The position numbers were made by a program, and so were the translations under genes. Below the pieces are notes generated by a model that saw nothing but the letters and a program-made list of their open reading frames with translations, was not told the origin of the DNA and did no database searches. From the NCBI RefSeq assembly GCF_002051585.1, contig NZ_MZGX01000004.1:1-64000 (forward strand): a stretch of DNA of 64,000 nucleotides. The letters are read 5' to 3'. This DNA comes from Ruminiclostridium hungatei (GTDB lineage Bacteria; Bacillota; Clostridia; Acetivibrionales; DSM-1351). The first letter of the stretch is position 1; each line of letters begins with the position of its first letter. Positions 20,667 to 30,104 of this stretch are shown in pieces.

Positions 20667-21926
20667 TCATTTGCTGTTGAGAATAGCTTCAATACTGGTC
20701 TCGCTGACAATATCGTTTTCCAGGTCATGCACCAGTATCCTTCCGTCAGCCTCAATAAGTATCACTCCGCCTATCTGCTTTGAGCGGGCATATTCCAAGC
20801 CCTTCTCAATGCCCTCCCCCAGCATCATGGTTTCAATGTTCATATCCTGTTTCCTCAGAGTCTCTGCAATTTCAATGGCACTTTTCCTGCTGTTTTTCTT
20901 GTAGCAGATCAGTGAGTCCACGCCGGGCCTGTCTTTGGACAGCAGCGTTTTTCCCAGCGCCATCATCAGCATGTTTATGCCTATTGAAAACCCTATGGCG
21001 GGGCAGTCCTTTCCAAAGGTCGAGGTGAGACTGTCATATCTTCCTCCCGAAAGAATGGGGAAGCCAACCCCGTAGGTAAAACCTCTGAATATTATGCCTG
21101 TATCGTAATCAGGGCCCTTCAGCATGCCCAGGTCAATGGATATATACTTTGTCAGGCCATAATCCCTGAGTATGTTGATTACCTCTTCTATATTTTCTAT
21201 TGCCGCAAGGCTTTTCTTATTTTTTGTAATCTTTTTCAGCTTTTCTATCACGTCCAGGGACCCGAATAACCCCGGCAGCTTCAGGATCAATTCCCTCAGC
21301 TCGTCCGGCATGCTGTAGCGGTCTACTATCTCTTCAACCCCTACATAGTCTTTTCTGTCAATCAGTTTTGAAATTCCGGCAATATCTTTCTCGGAAAGTC
21401 CTGCTTCCTCAGCCAGACCATTAAAGAAGCCGACCTGGCCGATGTCTATCTGGAAGTTTTCCAGTCCTGCTGCTTTCAGGGTATTTATGGCGACAGCTAT
21501 TATCTCGGCGTCACTCTCGCAGGAGGAATCCCCCAGCAGTTCCACTCCTACCTGGGTGAACTCGTTCTGGCGTCCTCCGCCTACCTCATTGAACCTGAAC
21601 ACATTTCCTATATAGGAATACTTTATGGGAAGCTGTACATCCCTGTTTTTAGTTGCGGTGATTCTCGCCACAGGAACAGTTATATCCGGCCTGAGAACAA
21701 GTATCCTGCCCTTCTGGTCGAAGAACTTCACCATGCCCTCCTGTGGAAAGGATTCTATATCTGTTGAGAATACATCAAAAAATTCAATTGTGGGCGTCTC
21801 AATTTCATAAAAGCCGTAGGATCTGAAGGTTTTTCTGATGCGGCCTTCCATTTCCTTTTTTGCATAACACTCATCAAACAGGATATCCTGAACTCCGTCA
21901 GGAGTATAAATCTTCCACTTTGACAT
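20667..21926 (-). CDS. hisZ: ATP phosphoribosyltransferase regulatory subunit HisZ
   Basis: 419 residues, a histidyl-tRNA synthetase paralogue ([22 protein letters not shown] at the start, [11 protein letters not shown], and [11 protein letters not shown]). It lacks the anticodon-binding domain and pairs with the short HisG encoded next, so it is HisZ rather than HisS. It gives HisG allosteric histidine inhibition. First gene of the his operon. The C terminus from about 320 ([20 protein letters not shown]) is the usual HisZ end domain. Confidence 0.92.
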   Translation of the reverse strand: MSKWKIYTPDGVQDILFDECYAKKEMEGRIRKTFRSYGFYEIETPTIEFFDVFSTDIESFPQEGMVKFFDQKGRILVLRPDITVPVARITATKNRDVQLPIKYSYIGNVFRFNEVGGGRQNEFTQVGVELLGDSSCESDAEIIAVAINTLKAAGLENFQIDIGQVGFFNGLAEEAGLSEKDIAGISKLIDRKDYVGVEEIVDRYSMPDELRELILKLPGLFGSLDVIEKLKKITKNKKSLAAIENIEEVINILRDYGLTKYISIDLGMLKGPDYDTGIIFRGFTYGVGFPILSGGRYDSLTSTFGKDCPAIGFSIGINMLMMALGKTLLSKDRPGVDSLICYKKNSRKSAIEIAETLRKQDMNIETMMLGEGIEKGLEYARSKQIGGVILIEADGRILVHDLENDIVSETSIEAILNSK

Positions 21927-22048
21927 AAATACCTCACTGTTAATTTATTTGTAATGTTCATACTGTCACTTTATTAATCTTCTTTACTTTATTATGATAA
22001 AGTTGTAAAGCGGTACATTAATAAATTATATTTATTATATTTTATTTT

Positions 22049-22077
22049 ATTATACCAGTCAATAGGAAAAATTTAAA
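22049..22077 (-). promoter_or_regulatory. candidate promoter of the his operon
   Basis: Minus-strand -10 TATAAT (22049-22054), 17 bp spacer, weak -35 TTTAAA (22072-22077), 122 bp upstream of hisZ. Reasonable spacing but the -35 is poor. Confidence 0.45.
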
Positions 22078-22160
22078 ATAAAAGACGGGGTAAAGGAATT
22101 TGTTGCATTGGCGGGAAGTCCATTAAAATAAGCTGTCCGCCAGTTTGCTCCAGAATGAAA

Positions 22161-22196
22161 AAGGCCCATCATACGGTTTATACCGCCACGGGCCTT
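22161..22196 (-). terminator. terminator of ytfJ operon
   Basis: Stem AAGGCCC/GGGCCTT with an inner CGG/CCG pairing, then TTTTT on the minus strand. Separates the sigma/ytfJ cluster from the his operon. Confidence 0.85.
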
Positions 22197-22293
22197 CCGC
22201 ATTATCATGCCGGAGTGCCCGCCAGCTCCTGCATGATGCAGGAGTAACGGTAAATCACCTATGATGAGCCATTTACTCAATCAGCTATCTTTA

Positions 22294-22677
22294 CTACTCT
22301 TCCAGCTTTTCTTCAACAACTTTTTCTTCCTTCTTTTCCTGGATTTTTTCAATTATGCCGGGAACCATGTCCACCAGCTTATCCAGTCCGCCTGACTTTC
22401 TTATTGGCAGCAGCTCCACTTTTTCACCCTGAATCACAAGTACCGCAGTAGGAGATATTCTCGCTCCCGTACCTCCTCCGCCGCCTATGCCTCCGTTGCC
22501 CTTTTCATCGGTGCCGTTGCCGCCCCCGGTTCCAAGCCCGAAGGAAAGATTTATAAACGGTACGATTGTTGTCTCCCCGATCTTTATCGGATCTCCAACC
22601 ACTGTCTTAGTCTTCAGAAAATTCTCCAGTTTGTCAAAAATAGTTTCTACGCTTTCTTTAAAATCAAAGTTCGCCAT
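22294..22677 (-). CDS. ytfJ: spore germination/sporulation protein YtfJ (GerW family)
   Basis: 127 residues. Family sequence is plain: TVVGDPIKIGETTIVPFINLSFGLGTGGG, a glycine-rich middle (GNGGIGGGGGTGARISPTAVLVI) and GEKVELLPIRK. GerW proteins are spore proteins; in Bacillus, GerW is needed for normal germination. The start overlaps the end of the upstream DUF2953 gene by 31 bp and has AAAGGAG ahead. Usually linked to a DUF2953 gene, as here. Confidence 0.93.
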   Translation of the reverse strand: MANFDFKESVETIFDKLENFLKTKTVVGDPIKIGETTIVPFINLSFGLGTGGGNGTDEKGNGGIGGGGGTGARISPTAVLVIQGEKVELLPIRKSGGLDKLVDMVPGIIEKIQEKKEEKVVEEKLEE

Positions 22678-23360
22678 GTTTTTATTCTCCTTTTTATTAT
22701 TATTTTAAGATTTTTTAACCAGATGCTTCTTACCGGGCGGGTCAGTACAAATTCCAGTGCCGCCCCCAGCAGGTAGTAGAGCCGGATACTGCCTGCCATT
22801 GTCAAGCTGCCTGTTGTTGCATCATCCTCAAAATCAGGCTGCAAATCAATATTGTATCTATTTAAAATTGCAAATCCCTGTCCCTGCAGGGCGCACAGCA
22901 ATCCGGCATACAGCGGATCTCCGAAGCCGCCCTTCAGGCTGAGTTCAAAGCTTTCGGGCTTGCAATGGTTCAGTATCTTTAAAATGCAGTAAAGGCCTTT
23001 TTTTATAACCTCCCGGGTAAGATAGCCATAGGGGCTTTTACGTTTGCGTTCCTTTTTTGGTTTCTTTTTCTGATTTTCACTTTTTTCCTCATTGTCGTCA
23101 GCCGGCCTGCGCTCCCCGGCTTGCAGCTTTTTATGAAATCCCAGTATTCTGACGCCGGAAGAAAGCCGCCCTTCGTTATAACCGGCGTTTATCCTTACTC
23201 CTCCATACAGCCAGGTGACAGAGGCCCTAAACCATCCATTTTCATATTTCCCCCCTGAAAAACCGTATTTAAACGGAATAAACAATACCAGAAGGAGCAC
23301 CGCAAGTATTATCAGCAATATGCTCTTTAAAATGTATCCCAGAACTATTAAACCCAGCAT
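22647..23360 (-). CDS. DUF2953 membrane-anchored protein
   Basis: 237 residues. One N-terminal transmembrane segment (about 5-28, LGYILKSILLIILAVLLLVLFI), a beta-rich part with WLYGGVRINAGYNEGRLSSGVRILGF, a basic low-complexity stretch near 85-110 (KKPKKERKRKS), and GGFGDPLYAGLLCALQG typical of the DUF2953 family. Function is unknown; conserved pairing with ytfJ suggests a sporulation role. Probable start ATG 23360. Confidence 0.8.
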   Translation of the reverse strand: MLGLIVLGYILKSILLIILAVLLLVLFIPFKYGFSGGKYENGWFRASVTWLYGGVRINAGYNEGRLSSGVRILGFHKKLQAGERRPADDNEEKSENQKKKPKKERKRKSPYGYLTREVIKKGLYCILKILNHCKPESFELSLKGGFGDPLYAGLLCALQGQGFAILNRYNIDLQPDFEDDATTGSLTMAGSIRLYYLLGAALEFVLTRPVRSIWLKNLKIIIKRRIKTWRTLILKKA

Positions 23361-23381
23361 TTATACCTCCCGGAAAGTCTG

Positions 23382-23846
23382 CTATTTTGCCGCCAGCATC
23401 CTTTTGACACCTTTCCTTACCCCCTTGCCCACTCCCTTTGCAAGGTCTTTTGACGCTTTCTTCAGCATTTCGGGAGTTTGCTTTGCCCCGGGCAGATATT
23501 CCATAAATTTGCGGGACATTTTTATATTATTCAACTGCATGTTGATAATCTGTCTGGCCGGACTTGTTTGCTCCCTGCCAAGAGCCTTGTCTATGAGACC
23601 TTCGGCCATGCCCTCCAGCTCCTCCGGATATTCCAGGGCATAGTTATTTTTGTTTCCAAGCTCCCAAAACATAAGCTTAAGCTCGGAGAGTTCTCTCCTG
23701 CATGTTTTGCATATGCTTAAATGTTCCTCTATAAAAAGCTTTAAAAGCGGGTCCACGATACCTTCAAGATAATCCTGAAGCAGGGCTTTATCCATTTTTC
23801 CGCAGCTATTTTCATTGTCCGTGTTAAGATTAAGTGCTTCCTCCAT
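23382..23846 (-). CDS. zinc-finger anti-sigma factor (soluble)
   Basis: 154 residues. The N-terminal third contains the ZAS/zf-HC2 signature EEHLSICKTCRREL (HxxxCxxC, about residues 41-54). No transmembrane segment is visible; the C terminus is basic (KDLAKGVGKGVRKGVKRML). It follows the ECF sigma gene by 23 bp and is probably its anti-sigma factor. Lack of a membrane anchor implies a cytoplasmic signal, for example redox release of zinc. Confidence 0.78.
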   Translation of the reverse strand: MEEALNLNTDNENSCGKMDKALLQDYLEGIVDPLLKLFIEEHLSICKTCRRELSELKLMFWELGNKNNYALEYPEELEGMAEGLIDKALGREQTSPARQIINMQLNNIKMSRKFMEYLPGAKQTPEMLKKASKDLAKGVGKGVRKGVKRMLAAK

Positions 23847-23869
23847 ATGCGCCTCCCGTTTTTGTTATA

Positions 23870-24439
23870 CTACAGCTCCCAGACACCTTGTCTGACCAGA
23901 TTTTCCTTTATTGTGGCTCTGCCCTTATGTATCAGCGTTTTTACAGTCCCTGCCGGCAGCTTCATGGCCCCTGCTATTTCCTCATATTTCATCTGCTTCA
24001 TATGTCTGAGCAGCAATGCCATCCGTTGATTGTCGGGAAGTTTTTTTATGGCTTCCTCCAGGGCTTTTTTCGTATCCTTGCACACTATAGCCGCTTCGGC
24101 AGTATCGGAGGAGCATACTATGTTTTGAAGTTCATCGCCGTTTTCATTAGTTTCATTGAGTGAAACATTTTCCCTTTTGCTTCTTATAAAGTTCAGGCAC
24201 TTATTCACAGTGATCTTTTTGATCCAGGGAAGGATTGAATACTGCTCCTTGAAGCCTCCGAAGGCCTTGAACACGGATATGAATACCTCCTGCGTCATGT
24301 CCAGGGCATCCTCCTTGTTTCCTGAATAATGAAAGGCAATTGAGTAGACGTATTTTTTATATCTTTCATACAGGAGTTCCAGGCCCCTTCTGCTATTCTT
24401 CTGGTATTCTCTGAATATTGTTATATCCGAAACCTCCAA
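23870..24439 (-). CDS. ECF-type RNA polymerase sigma factor
   Basis: 189 residues with sigma region 2 (YSIAFHYSGNKEDALDMTQEVFISVFKAF, about 30-60) and region 4 (LPDNQRMALLLRHMKQMKYEEIAGAM, then GTVKTLIHKGRATIKENL, about 130-180). Length and lack of region 3 mark it as ECF. Co-transcribed with the zinc-finger anti-sigma protein downstream. The operon then continues to DUF2953 and ytfJ at close spacing, so these may be co-regulated. Confidence 0.9.
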   Translation of the reverse strand: MEVSDITIFREYQKNSRRGLELLYERYKKYVYSIAFHYSGNKEDALDMTQEVFISVFKAFGGFKEQYSILPWIKKITVNKCLNFIRSKRENVSLNETNENGDELQNIVCSSDTAEAAIVCKDTKKALEEAIKKLPDNQRMALLLRHMKQMKYEEIAGAMKLPAGTVKTLIHKGRATIKENLVRQGVWEL

Positions 24440-24494
24440 TTACCCTATCACCACCCTCTTATTGAGCCTTCTAATATATATACACTTCAAATTA

Positions 24495-24534
24495 AAAAAA
24501 GTTTTAGAATTTTGTAATTTTCTAAAACTTTTTT
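24495..24534. terminator. bidirectional terminator
   Basis: 15 bp stem AAAAAAGTTTTAGAA/TTCTAAAACTTTTTT, 10-base loop. It lies after the GH31 stop (minus) and just upstream of the sigma factor gene. Confidence 0.85.
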
Positions 24535-24560
24535 ATCTGATTATTTATTTTTTTAATTTT

Positions 24561-26879
24561 TCATCCAACTATTTTAAAGGTGATTTCATCAGAACCTTCA
24601 AGGTAAATAAGCTCAGCACCCAGGGGATGGGCTTCAAAGGACGCCCCCTTCAAGTTGCTCACCGCTCCCACGTTTCTCATTATTATTGAATAGTTCCTTA
24701 TCCCGCTGACAGCAACCGACACATTTTCACCGTTTCTGGCTGCCCTGACCAGACCTTCAGGCCTTCCATCCATGCTGTAAATGGTTGCAGCAGCAGGCTC
24801 AGCCTCTCCCAGCTCGAAAATATGAAAAGTGGTGTCCTTAAGGTAGTCATAATCAGGAACGTTTTCGTTGCTTCCCACCGCAATTATGGAATTTGGCCTT
24901 ACCATAAGGGGAAGACTCATGAAATCGTGTTTTTCATACTGCCAGGCTCCGCCGGACACCCTCCGGTTTGAAATAAAATTTGTCCATGTCCCCTCCGGCA
25001 AATAATAATCCACACTGCCCTCTTCATTAAATACAGGAGCAACCAGCAGGGAGTCTCCCAGCATATACTGGGTATCCAGGTAATCACAGGCTCTGTCCCT
25101 TTCAAACTCCAATATCATGGGCCGCATGGACGGTACTCCACATATGGCGGTGTCACAGGCGGTACTGAATAAATAGGGCATGATTGAGCATTTTAGCCTG
25201 CTGAAATACCTCACTACATCCACCGACTCTTCGTCAAACAGCCAGGGTACCCTGTAGGAACTGCTGCCATGAAGCCTGCTGTGAGTGGACAGCAAGCCGA
25301 ATGCAGCCCACCTTTTGTATAAATCAGGAGCTGCCGTATTTTCAAACCCGCTTATATCATGACTCCAGAAGCCAAAGCCTGACATGCACAGTGACAGGCC
25401 CCCTCTCAGGCTTTCAGCCATGGATTCGTATCTGGACACACAGTCGCCGCCCCAATGTACGGGAAACTTTTGTGAGCCCACCGTGGCACTTCTGGCAAAC
25501 AATACGGCTTCTTCCTTTCCAAAGCGCTGCGCCAGCAAGTCATAAACCACCTTGTTGTACAGGTAGGTGTAGTAATTGTGCATTTTTTGAGGATCTTCAC
25601 CATTGTGGTACACCACGTCGGTGGGAATTCTTTCTCCGAAGTCTGTTTTGAAGCAATCCACACCCATATCAAGCAGTTCATTCAGTTTACCGGCATACCA
25701 CTCACAGGCGGCAGGATTTGTAAAATCCACGATACCCATTCCAGGCTGCCATAAATCCCACTGCCAGGCTTCACCATCCTCAAGCTTTAAAAGATAGCCG
25801 TTCTCCGCAGCCTGGCCGAACAGTACGGACTTCTGCGCAATGTAGGGGTTTATCCATACGCAAATCTTTAACCCTTTTTCCTTCAATCTTTTCAGCATGT
25901 TCACAGGATCCGGGAAAACCTCCTTGTCCCATTGGAAGCTGCACCACTCATATTCCTTCATCCAGAAACAGTCAAAATGGAAAACCCGCAGAGGAATATC
26001 CCTTTGAAGCATTCCATCCGCAAAGGAGGCCACAGTATTCTCGTCATAATCCGTGGTGAAGGAAGTTGTCAGCCACAGGCCGAAAGACCATGCCGGCGGC
26101 AGAGAAGGCCGGCCTGTAAGTGCAGTGTAGTTATGTATGACTTCCTTCAGGTCTCTGCCTCCCACCACAAAATAATCCAGGCTCTCTCCGGAAACACTGA
26201 ACTGTACTCTGGATACGGCCTCGGAGGCCACCTCAAAGGACACCTTTTCCGGATGATTTACAAATACCCCATAGCCTTTGTTGGTAATATAGAAGGGAAT
26301 GCTTTTATATGCCTGTTCCGACGAGGTTCCCCCGTCTTCATTCCAGATATCGATGCTCTGCCCGTTTTTGACAAAGGCGGAAAACCTCTCTCCCAGTCCA
26401 TAAACACATTCTCCCACCGACAGGTCCAGTTGCTCCCGCATATAGGCCCCCTGGCCTTCAACTGTTATGTATCCCATTTGGCCCCTGCCTGTTTTTGTCA
26501 GAAGTCTGCCACGGTAATAAAAGCTCATGGAGAAATCCACTTTGTCAACGCGAACCAGGGTTTCTCCGCTTTTCAACACCAATTGCCGGTCTTCATCGCA
26601 TATTTCAGGAACGAACCCATTATTAATATTCAGTTCAAATTCAGGGTCCTTCTGTCTTTTTATAAAATGCCGGGAAACTACTCTGATAATATCACTGCAG
26701 GGTGAACTAAGCTCAATGGTGAGCATTGGCCCCTGCAAAGTCTGTCCCCGGTGCAGGATTTTGTTAACCGGAGCATATAATATTATCGAATTTCCATTAA
26801 TACGGTAGTCCCTGACTTCCGCCGGCGAATGTATGGCGACGCCCTTTCTCTTTTGCCAAAAGCCGTCTGTGAACTTCAT
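24561..26879 (-). CDS. yicI: alpha-xylosidase, glycoside hydrolase family 31 (YicI-like)
   Basis: 772 residues, the normal length of YicI-type GH31 enzymes. N-terminal beta-sandwich (1-250), then the catalytic barrel with the nucleophile in CFKTDFGERIPTD (about 409-421) and the acid/base aspartate in PVHWGGDCVSRYESM (near 476), and SRLHGSSSYRVPW. No signal peptide, so it acts on imported isoprimeverose-like oligosaccharides, releasing alpha-xylose as in xyloglucan use. Next to pcrA but no transporter or regulator nearby. Specificity for xylose is from family resemblance. Confidence 0.9.
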   Translation of the reverse strand: MKFTDGFWQKRKGVAIHSPAEVRDYRINGNSIILYAPVNKILHRGQTLQGPMLTIELSSPCSDIIRVVSRHFIKRQKDPEFELNINNGFVPEICDEDRQLVLKSGETLVRVDKVDFSMSFYYRGRLLTKTGRGQMGYITVEGQGAYMREQLDLSVGECVYGLGERFSAFVKNGQSIDIWNEDGGTSSEQAYKSIPFYITNKGYGVFVNHPEKVSFEVASEAVSRVQFSVSGESLDYFVVGGRDLKEVIHNYTALTGRPSLPPAWSFGLWLTTSFTTDYDENTVASFADGMLQRDIPLRVFHFDCFWMKEYEWCSFQWDKEVFPDPVNMLKRLKEKGLKICVWINPYIAQKSVLFGQAAENGYLLKLEDGEAWQWDLWQPGMGIVDFTNPAACEWYAGKLNELLDMGVDCFKTDFGERIPTDVVYHNGEDPQKMHNYYTYLYNKVVYDLLAQRFGKEEAVLFARSATVGSQKFPVHWGGDCVSRYESMAESLRGGLSLCMSGFGFWSHDISGFENTAAPDLYKRWAAFGLLSTHSRLHGSSSYRVPWLFDEESVDVVRYFSRLKCSIMPYLFSTACDTAICGVPSMRPMILEFERDRACDYLDTQYMLGDSLLVAPVFNEEGSVDYYLPEGTWTNFISNRRVSGGAWQYEKHDFMSLPLMVRPNSIIAVGSNENVPDYDYLKDTTFHIFELGEAEPAAATIYSMDGRPEGLVRAARNGENVSVAVSGIRNYSIIMRNVGAVSNLKGASFEAHPLGAELIYLEGSDEITFKIVG

Positions 26880-26920
26880 ACCTGACCCTCCATTTCATAA
26901 CCAGAATCATATTTCATATG

Positions 26921-29374
26921 TCATTCTGCTTTTTTCAGATTGGCCATCGAAGCCATGAGCCTTTTCATACCGGCTCCCTCAAACTGAATTTCAAGCATCT
27001 GGTCGCCATTGTCCGGCGTTGCCTTGGTAATGGTCCCTCTTCCGAATTTCTTATGCTCAACTTCTTCCCCCACATTGAAGTCCGTATTCCCCGCCGGTTT
27101 TGAAACGGCAGTACCACCGGCAACAGAAGCTCCTGCTCCAAAGCCCCTTGAAACAAGATTGGAGCTCAGCAAATCCTTTAAGGAACCTGTTCCAGCCGCC
27201 TTTGGCCTGTCAGCACCAGACCCGGCAGGCGTTTTTGTTTCCCAGGGAAGTCCGGCCCCCTCACTGCTTGTCTCACCACGGCTCCTGCCTGACATGGAAT
27301 TCCTGCTGCCTGAGGTTTGTGATGAACCGGAGGTTTGCGCCGAACTCCAGCTTTGACCTGAACTCCAACTTTGATTTGAACTCCAACTTTGAGCTTTAGT
27401 CCAGCCAACAGTCTCCCTGGTCTGCTGCCCGGAGCTTCTGGAGGAATCAAACGGATACTCCACCAGTTCGTCAGGTATCTCCGACAGGAACCTGGAGGGT
27501 TTGTTATAGCTGGAATTGCCAAACAGTGTCCTGAACCGGGCATTTGAAAGATACAGCTTTTCCCTTGCACGGGTTATCCCCACATAGCAGAGCCTTCTTT
27601 CTTCCTCCAACTGGTCGGGGCCCTCGGTTATAGCTCTGTAGCCCGGGAAAACGCCTTCCTCCAGTCCCGGAATGAACACGACAGGAAATTCAAGCCCTTT
27701 GGCACTGTGCATGGTCATCAATACCACATAGTCCTGTTCCTCTTGGAGATTGTCCAGGTCTGAAACAAGTGATACATGTGCAAGGAATTCTTCCAGACTG
27801 TTGTCTTCACTGTTTTTTTCAAACTCCATGGCAACTGATTTCAATTCCTTTATATTTTCTATTCTGGATTGTGCTTCAACTGTATTTTCCATCTCATACT
27901 CTCTTAAAATGCCGGTATCATCCACCACCAAGTCCAACAACTGGGCAATGCCCATGTTTTCCTTCATGGTCCTGAGCTTTAGTATCATTGTGGAAAAATT
28001 CCCCAGCTTATTTGCCGCCCTTTTCAGGGAAGGGCATTCCTCTGCATTGGAGATAATGGAGAATATGGACACTCCGCTTTCAAGGGCCAGGTTCTCTGCC
28101 GCATCAACCGTTGCATCACCAATTCCTCTTTTGGGAACATTGACGACCCTTTTGAGGCTGACGTTATCAGCCGGATTCTGTATCAATCTCAGATAGGCAA
28201 TTATGTCCTTGATTTCCTTTCTGTCATAGAACTTCTGTCCTCCCACAATTTTATAAGGCAGTCCTTCACGCATAAACATTTCTTCAAGCACACGGGACTG
28301 GGCATTTATCCTGTACAGCACTGCAAACTCCCTGTACTTCCTGTTATCTTCCATTGCAAGCCTCTGAATTTCCCTTGCGGTATACAGGGCTTCCTCATGT
28401 TCATTGTCATTTTCACATATTACTATCCTGCTTCCGCCCTTGTTGTCGGTCCAAAGGCTTTTTGATTTCCTGCCGGTATTGTTTTTGATTACATAGTTTG
28501 CGGCATCCAGGATATTCTGGGTCGACCTGTAATTCTGCTCCAGCTTTATGGTTTTACAGCCTTTAAAATCCTTCTCAAAGTCCAGGATATTCCTTATATT
28601 TGCACCTCTCCATCCATAAATGGACTGGTCATCATCACCTACCACGCACAAATTCCCATGAGCTTCAGACAGCTTTCTTACCAGGGTATACTGTGCCGTA
28701 TTGGTATCCTGATACTCGTCTACAAGAATATATCTGAATTTTCTCTGGTAGTATTCCAGCACCTCCGGGTTCTGCTCAAACAGCCTTATGGTATTCATTA
28801 TTATGTCGTCGAAATCCAGGGCGTTGTTGCTTTTAAGCTTTTTCTGATACAGGCTGTACAGCTTGGATATCTTGCCCATGCGAAAATCGGAGGCATACAG
28901 TTTTTCAAAATGGACTGCATCAATAAGCTCGTCCTTTTGCTTACCTATTGTTTCAAGCACAGACTTGGGGGGGAAATTCTTTTCGTTGATATTAAGCTCT
29001 TTTATACATTCCTTTATTACTACCTGCTGATCCTGGGTGTCATAGATTACGAAGCTTTTATCGTAGCCCAGCTTCTCAATATCTCTCCGGAGCATCCTTA
29101 TGCATATTGAGTGGAAGGTTCCCACCCACATATCGTTACCCAGGTTTCCGATAAGGTTGTCTATCCTTTCCCGCATCTCCCTTGCAGCCTTGTTTGTAAA
29201 GGTGATAGCCAATATATTGTAGGGCAGTACCCCCTGTTCCCTTATAAGATATGCTATTCTGTTGGTTAAGACTCTCGTCTTTCCAGAACCCGCCCCTGCC
29301 AGTATCAATAGCGGCCCCTCATCGTGCAGCACCGCATTTTTTTGTTCCGCGTTCAACCCGTTTAATAAATCCAT
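26921..29374 (-). CDS. pcrA: ATP-dependent DNA helicase PcrA
   Basis: 817 residues from the ATG at 29374 behind GGAGGAAGAA. UvrD/Rep motifs in order: I GAGSGKTRVLTNRIAYL, Ia ITFTNKAAREMRERI, II VDEYQDTNTAQY, III GDDDQSIYGWRGA, IV KLEQNYRST, V TMHSAKGLEFPVVFIPG, VI CYVGITRAREKLYL. Unwinds DNA in repair and replication restart. A 100-residue Ser/Trp/Gly-rich linker (about 650-760) contains a tandem SWSSxQ motif, then the conserved C-terminal Tudor-like domain (FNVGEEVEHKKFGRGTI) that binds RNA polymerase. Confidence 0.96.
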   Translation of the reverse strand: MDLLNGLNAEQKNAVLHDEGPLLILAGAGSGKTRVLTNRIAYLIREQGVLPYNILAITFTNKAAREMRERIDNLIGNLGNDMWVGTFHSICIRMLRRDIEKLGYDKSFVIYDTQDQQVVIKECIKELNINEKNFPPKSVLETIGKQKDELIDAVHFEKLYASDFRMGKISKLYSLYQKKLKSNNALDFDDIIMNTIRLFEQNPEVLEYYQRKFRYILVDEYQDTNTAQYTLVRKLSEAHGNLCVVGDDDQSIYGWRGANIRNILDFEKDFKGCKTIKLEQNYRSTQNILDAANYVIKNNTGRKSKSLWTDNKGGSRIVICENDNEHEEALYTAREIQRLAMEDNRKYREFAVLYRINAQSRVLEEMFMREGLPYKIVGGQKFYDRKEIKDIIAYLRLIQNPADNVSLKRVVNVPKRGIGDATVDAAENLALESGVSIFSIISNAEECPSLKRAANKLGNFSTMILKLRTMKENMGIAQLLDLVVDDTGILREYEMENTVEAQSRIENIKELKSVAMEFEKNSEDNSLEEFLAHVSLVSDLDNLQEEQDYVVLMTMHSAKGLEFPVVFIPGLEEGVFPGYRAITEGPDQLEEERRLCYVGITRAREKLYLSNARFRTLFGNSSYNKPSRFLSEIPDELVEYPFDSSRSSGQQTRETVGWTKAQSWSSNQSWSSGQSWSSAQTSGSSQTSGSRNSMSGRSRGETSSEGAGLPWETKTPAGSGADRPKAAGTGSLKDLLSSNLVSRGFGAGASVAGGTAVSKPAGNTDFNVGEEVEHKKFGRGTITKATPDNGDQMLEIQFEGAGMKRLMASMANLKKAE

Positions 29375-29541
29375 TTCTTCCTCCATATACTAAATACTGC
29401 ATTCACTCAACCGCCTTTACCCATAACATTGCAAATGCCGAGGTGTAAAATTCAGCCCGGCATAAATGGGAATGCAGCAATTGAGAAATGCAATCTAAAA
29501 ACAGCTTTATCAATTATATTTATTATATTTCATTTTCAGTT

Positions 29542-30045
29542 TTATGACAAGGAAGCCAACTGGCAATGAACAGCCTCCAGTGTGTCCTCAATAGAGTTAT
29601 TTGAGCAGTCCAGCTTTATATCGGCATATTTTTCATACAAAGGTTCTCTCTCTCTGTAGAGGTCTTCCAGAGTCTGCCCCTTGCTCAAAACCACTCCTCT
29701 GGTCTTCAGGTTCCTCAGCCGCTTGTTGACAGTCTTCATGGTAATATACAGATATATGACAATTCCATCCTCTTTCAGGTGCTTCATGGCCTTTTCGCTG
29801 TACACGGCACTGCCGCCGGTAGCTATAACAGTATTTTGGCAGGCAAGTGAAAGTATGGCTTCCTCCTCCTTCTCCAAAAAACCACCGGCGCCCTGGGTGT
29901 TCAGAATATCCTGAAGCAATCTTCCATGCCTGGTTTGAATCAGAACATCCGTATCAATGAAATCCATGCCCAGATTCTTTGCTATTATAACACCGACCGT
30001 ACTCTTACCGGCACTCGGCATGCCAATCAAAACAATATTCTTCAC
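29542..30045 (-). CDS. aroK: shikimate kinase
   Basis: 167 residues from GTG 30045. Walker A is GMPSAGKSTVGVIIAKNLG (7-25), followed by FIDTDVLIQ and the substrate region; the GGSAVYSEKAM stretch matches the GGG motif of shikimate kinases in shortened form. It phosphorylates shikimate in aromatic amino acid synthesis. No other aro gene is adjacent. The GGSAV in place of GGGxV and isolated position leave some doubt; another small-molecule kinase of the same superfamily is possible. Confidence 0.78.
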   Translation of the reverse strand: MKNIVLIGMPSAGKSTVGVIIAKNLGMDFIDTDVLIQTRHGRLLQDILNTQGAGGFLEKEEEAILSLACQNTVIATGGSAVYSEKAMKHLKEDGIVIYLYITMKTVNKRLRNLKTRGVVLSKGQTLEDLYREREPLYEKYADIKLDCSNNSIEDTLEAVHCQLASLS

Positions 30046-30104
30046 GCTGTACCCTTTCCGTCTGAATTTACAGTCATATGGCAAAAGTATGCCCCGGCAG
30101 GCTC

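Larger units (their letters stand above)
21927..22293. other. his operon leader and intergenic region
   Basis: 367 bp without a gene. It holds a candidate promoter for hisZ (22049-22077), the ytfJ terminator (22161-22196) and a perfect hairpin CTCCTGCAT-C-ATGCAGGAG-like near 22230-22248. No T-box conserved sequence (AGGGTGGNACCGCG) and no histidine leader peptide with repeated His codons was seen. The open frame 22059-22280 is judged spurious because it runs through the terminator. Confidence 0.5.

Noticed and set aside
21927-22160. T-box or histidine leader peptide for the his operon
   Set aside because: No T-box consensus and no run of His codons found.
22059-22280. 73-codon minus-strand frame upstream of hisZ
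   Set aside because: Runs through the ytfJ terminator hairpin and has no family resemblance.
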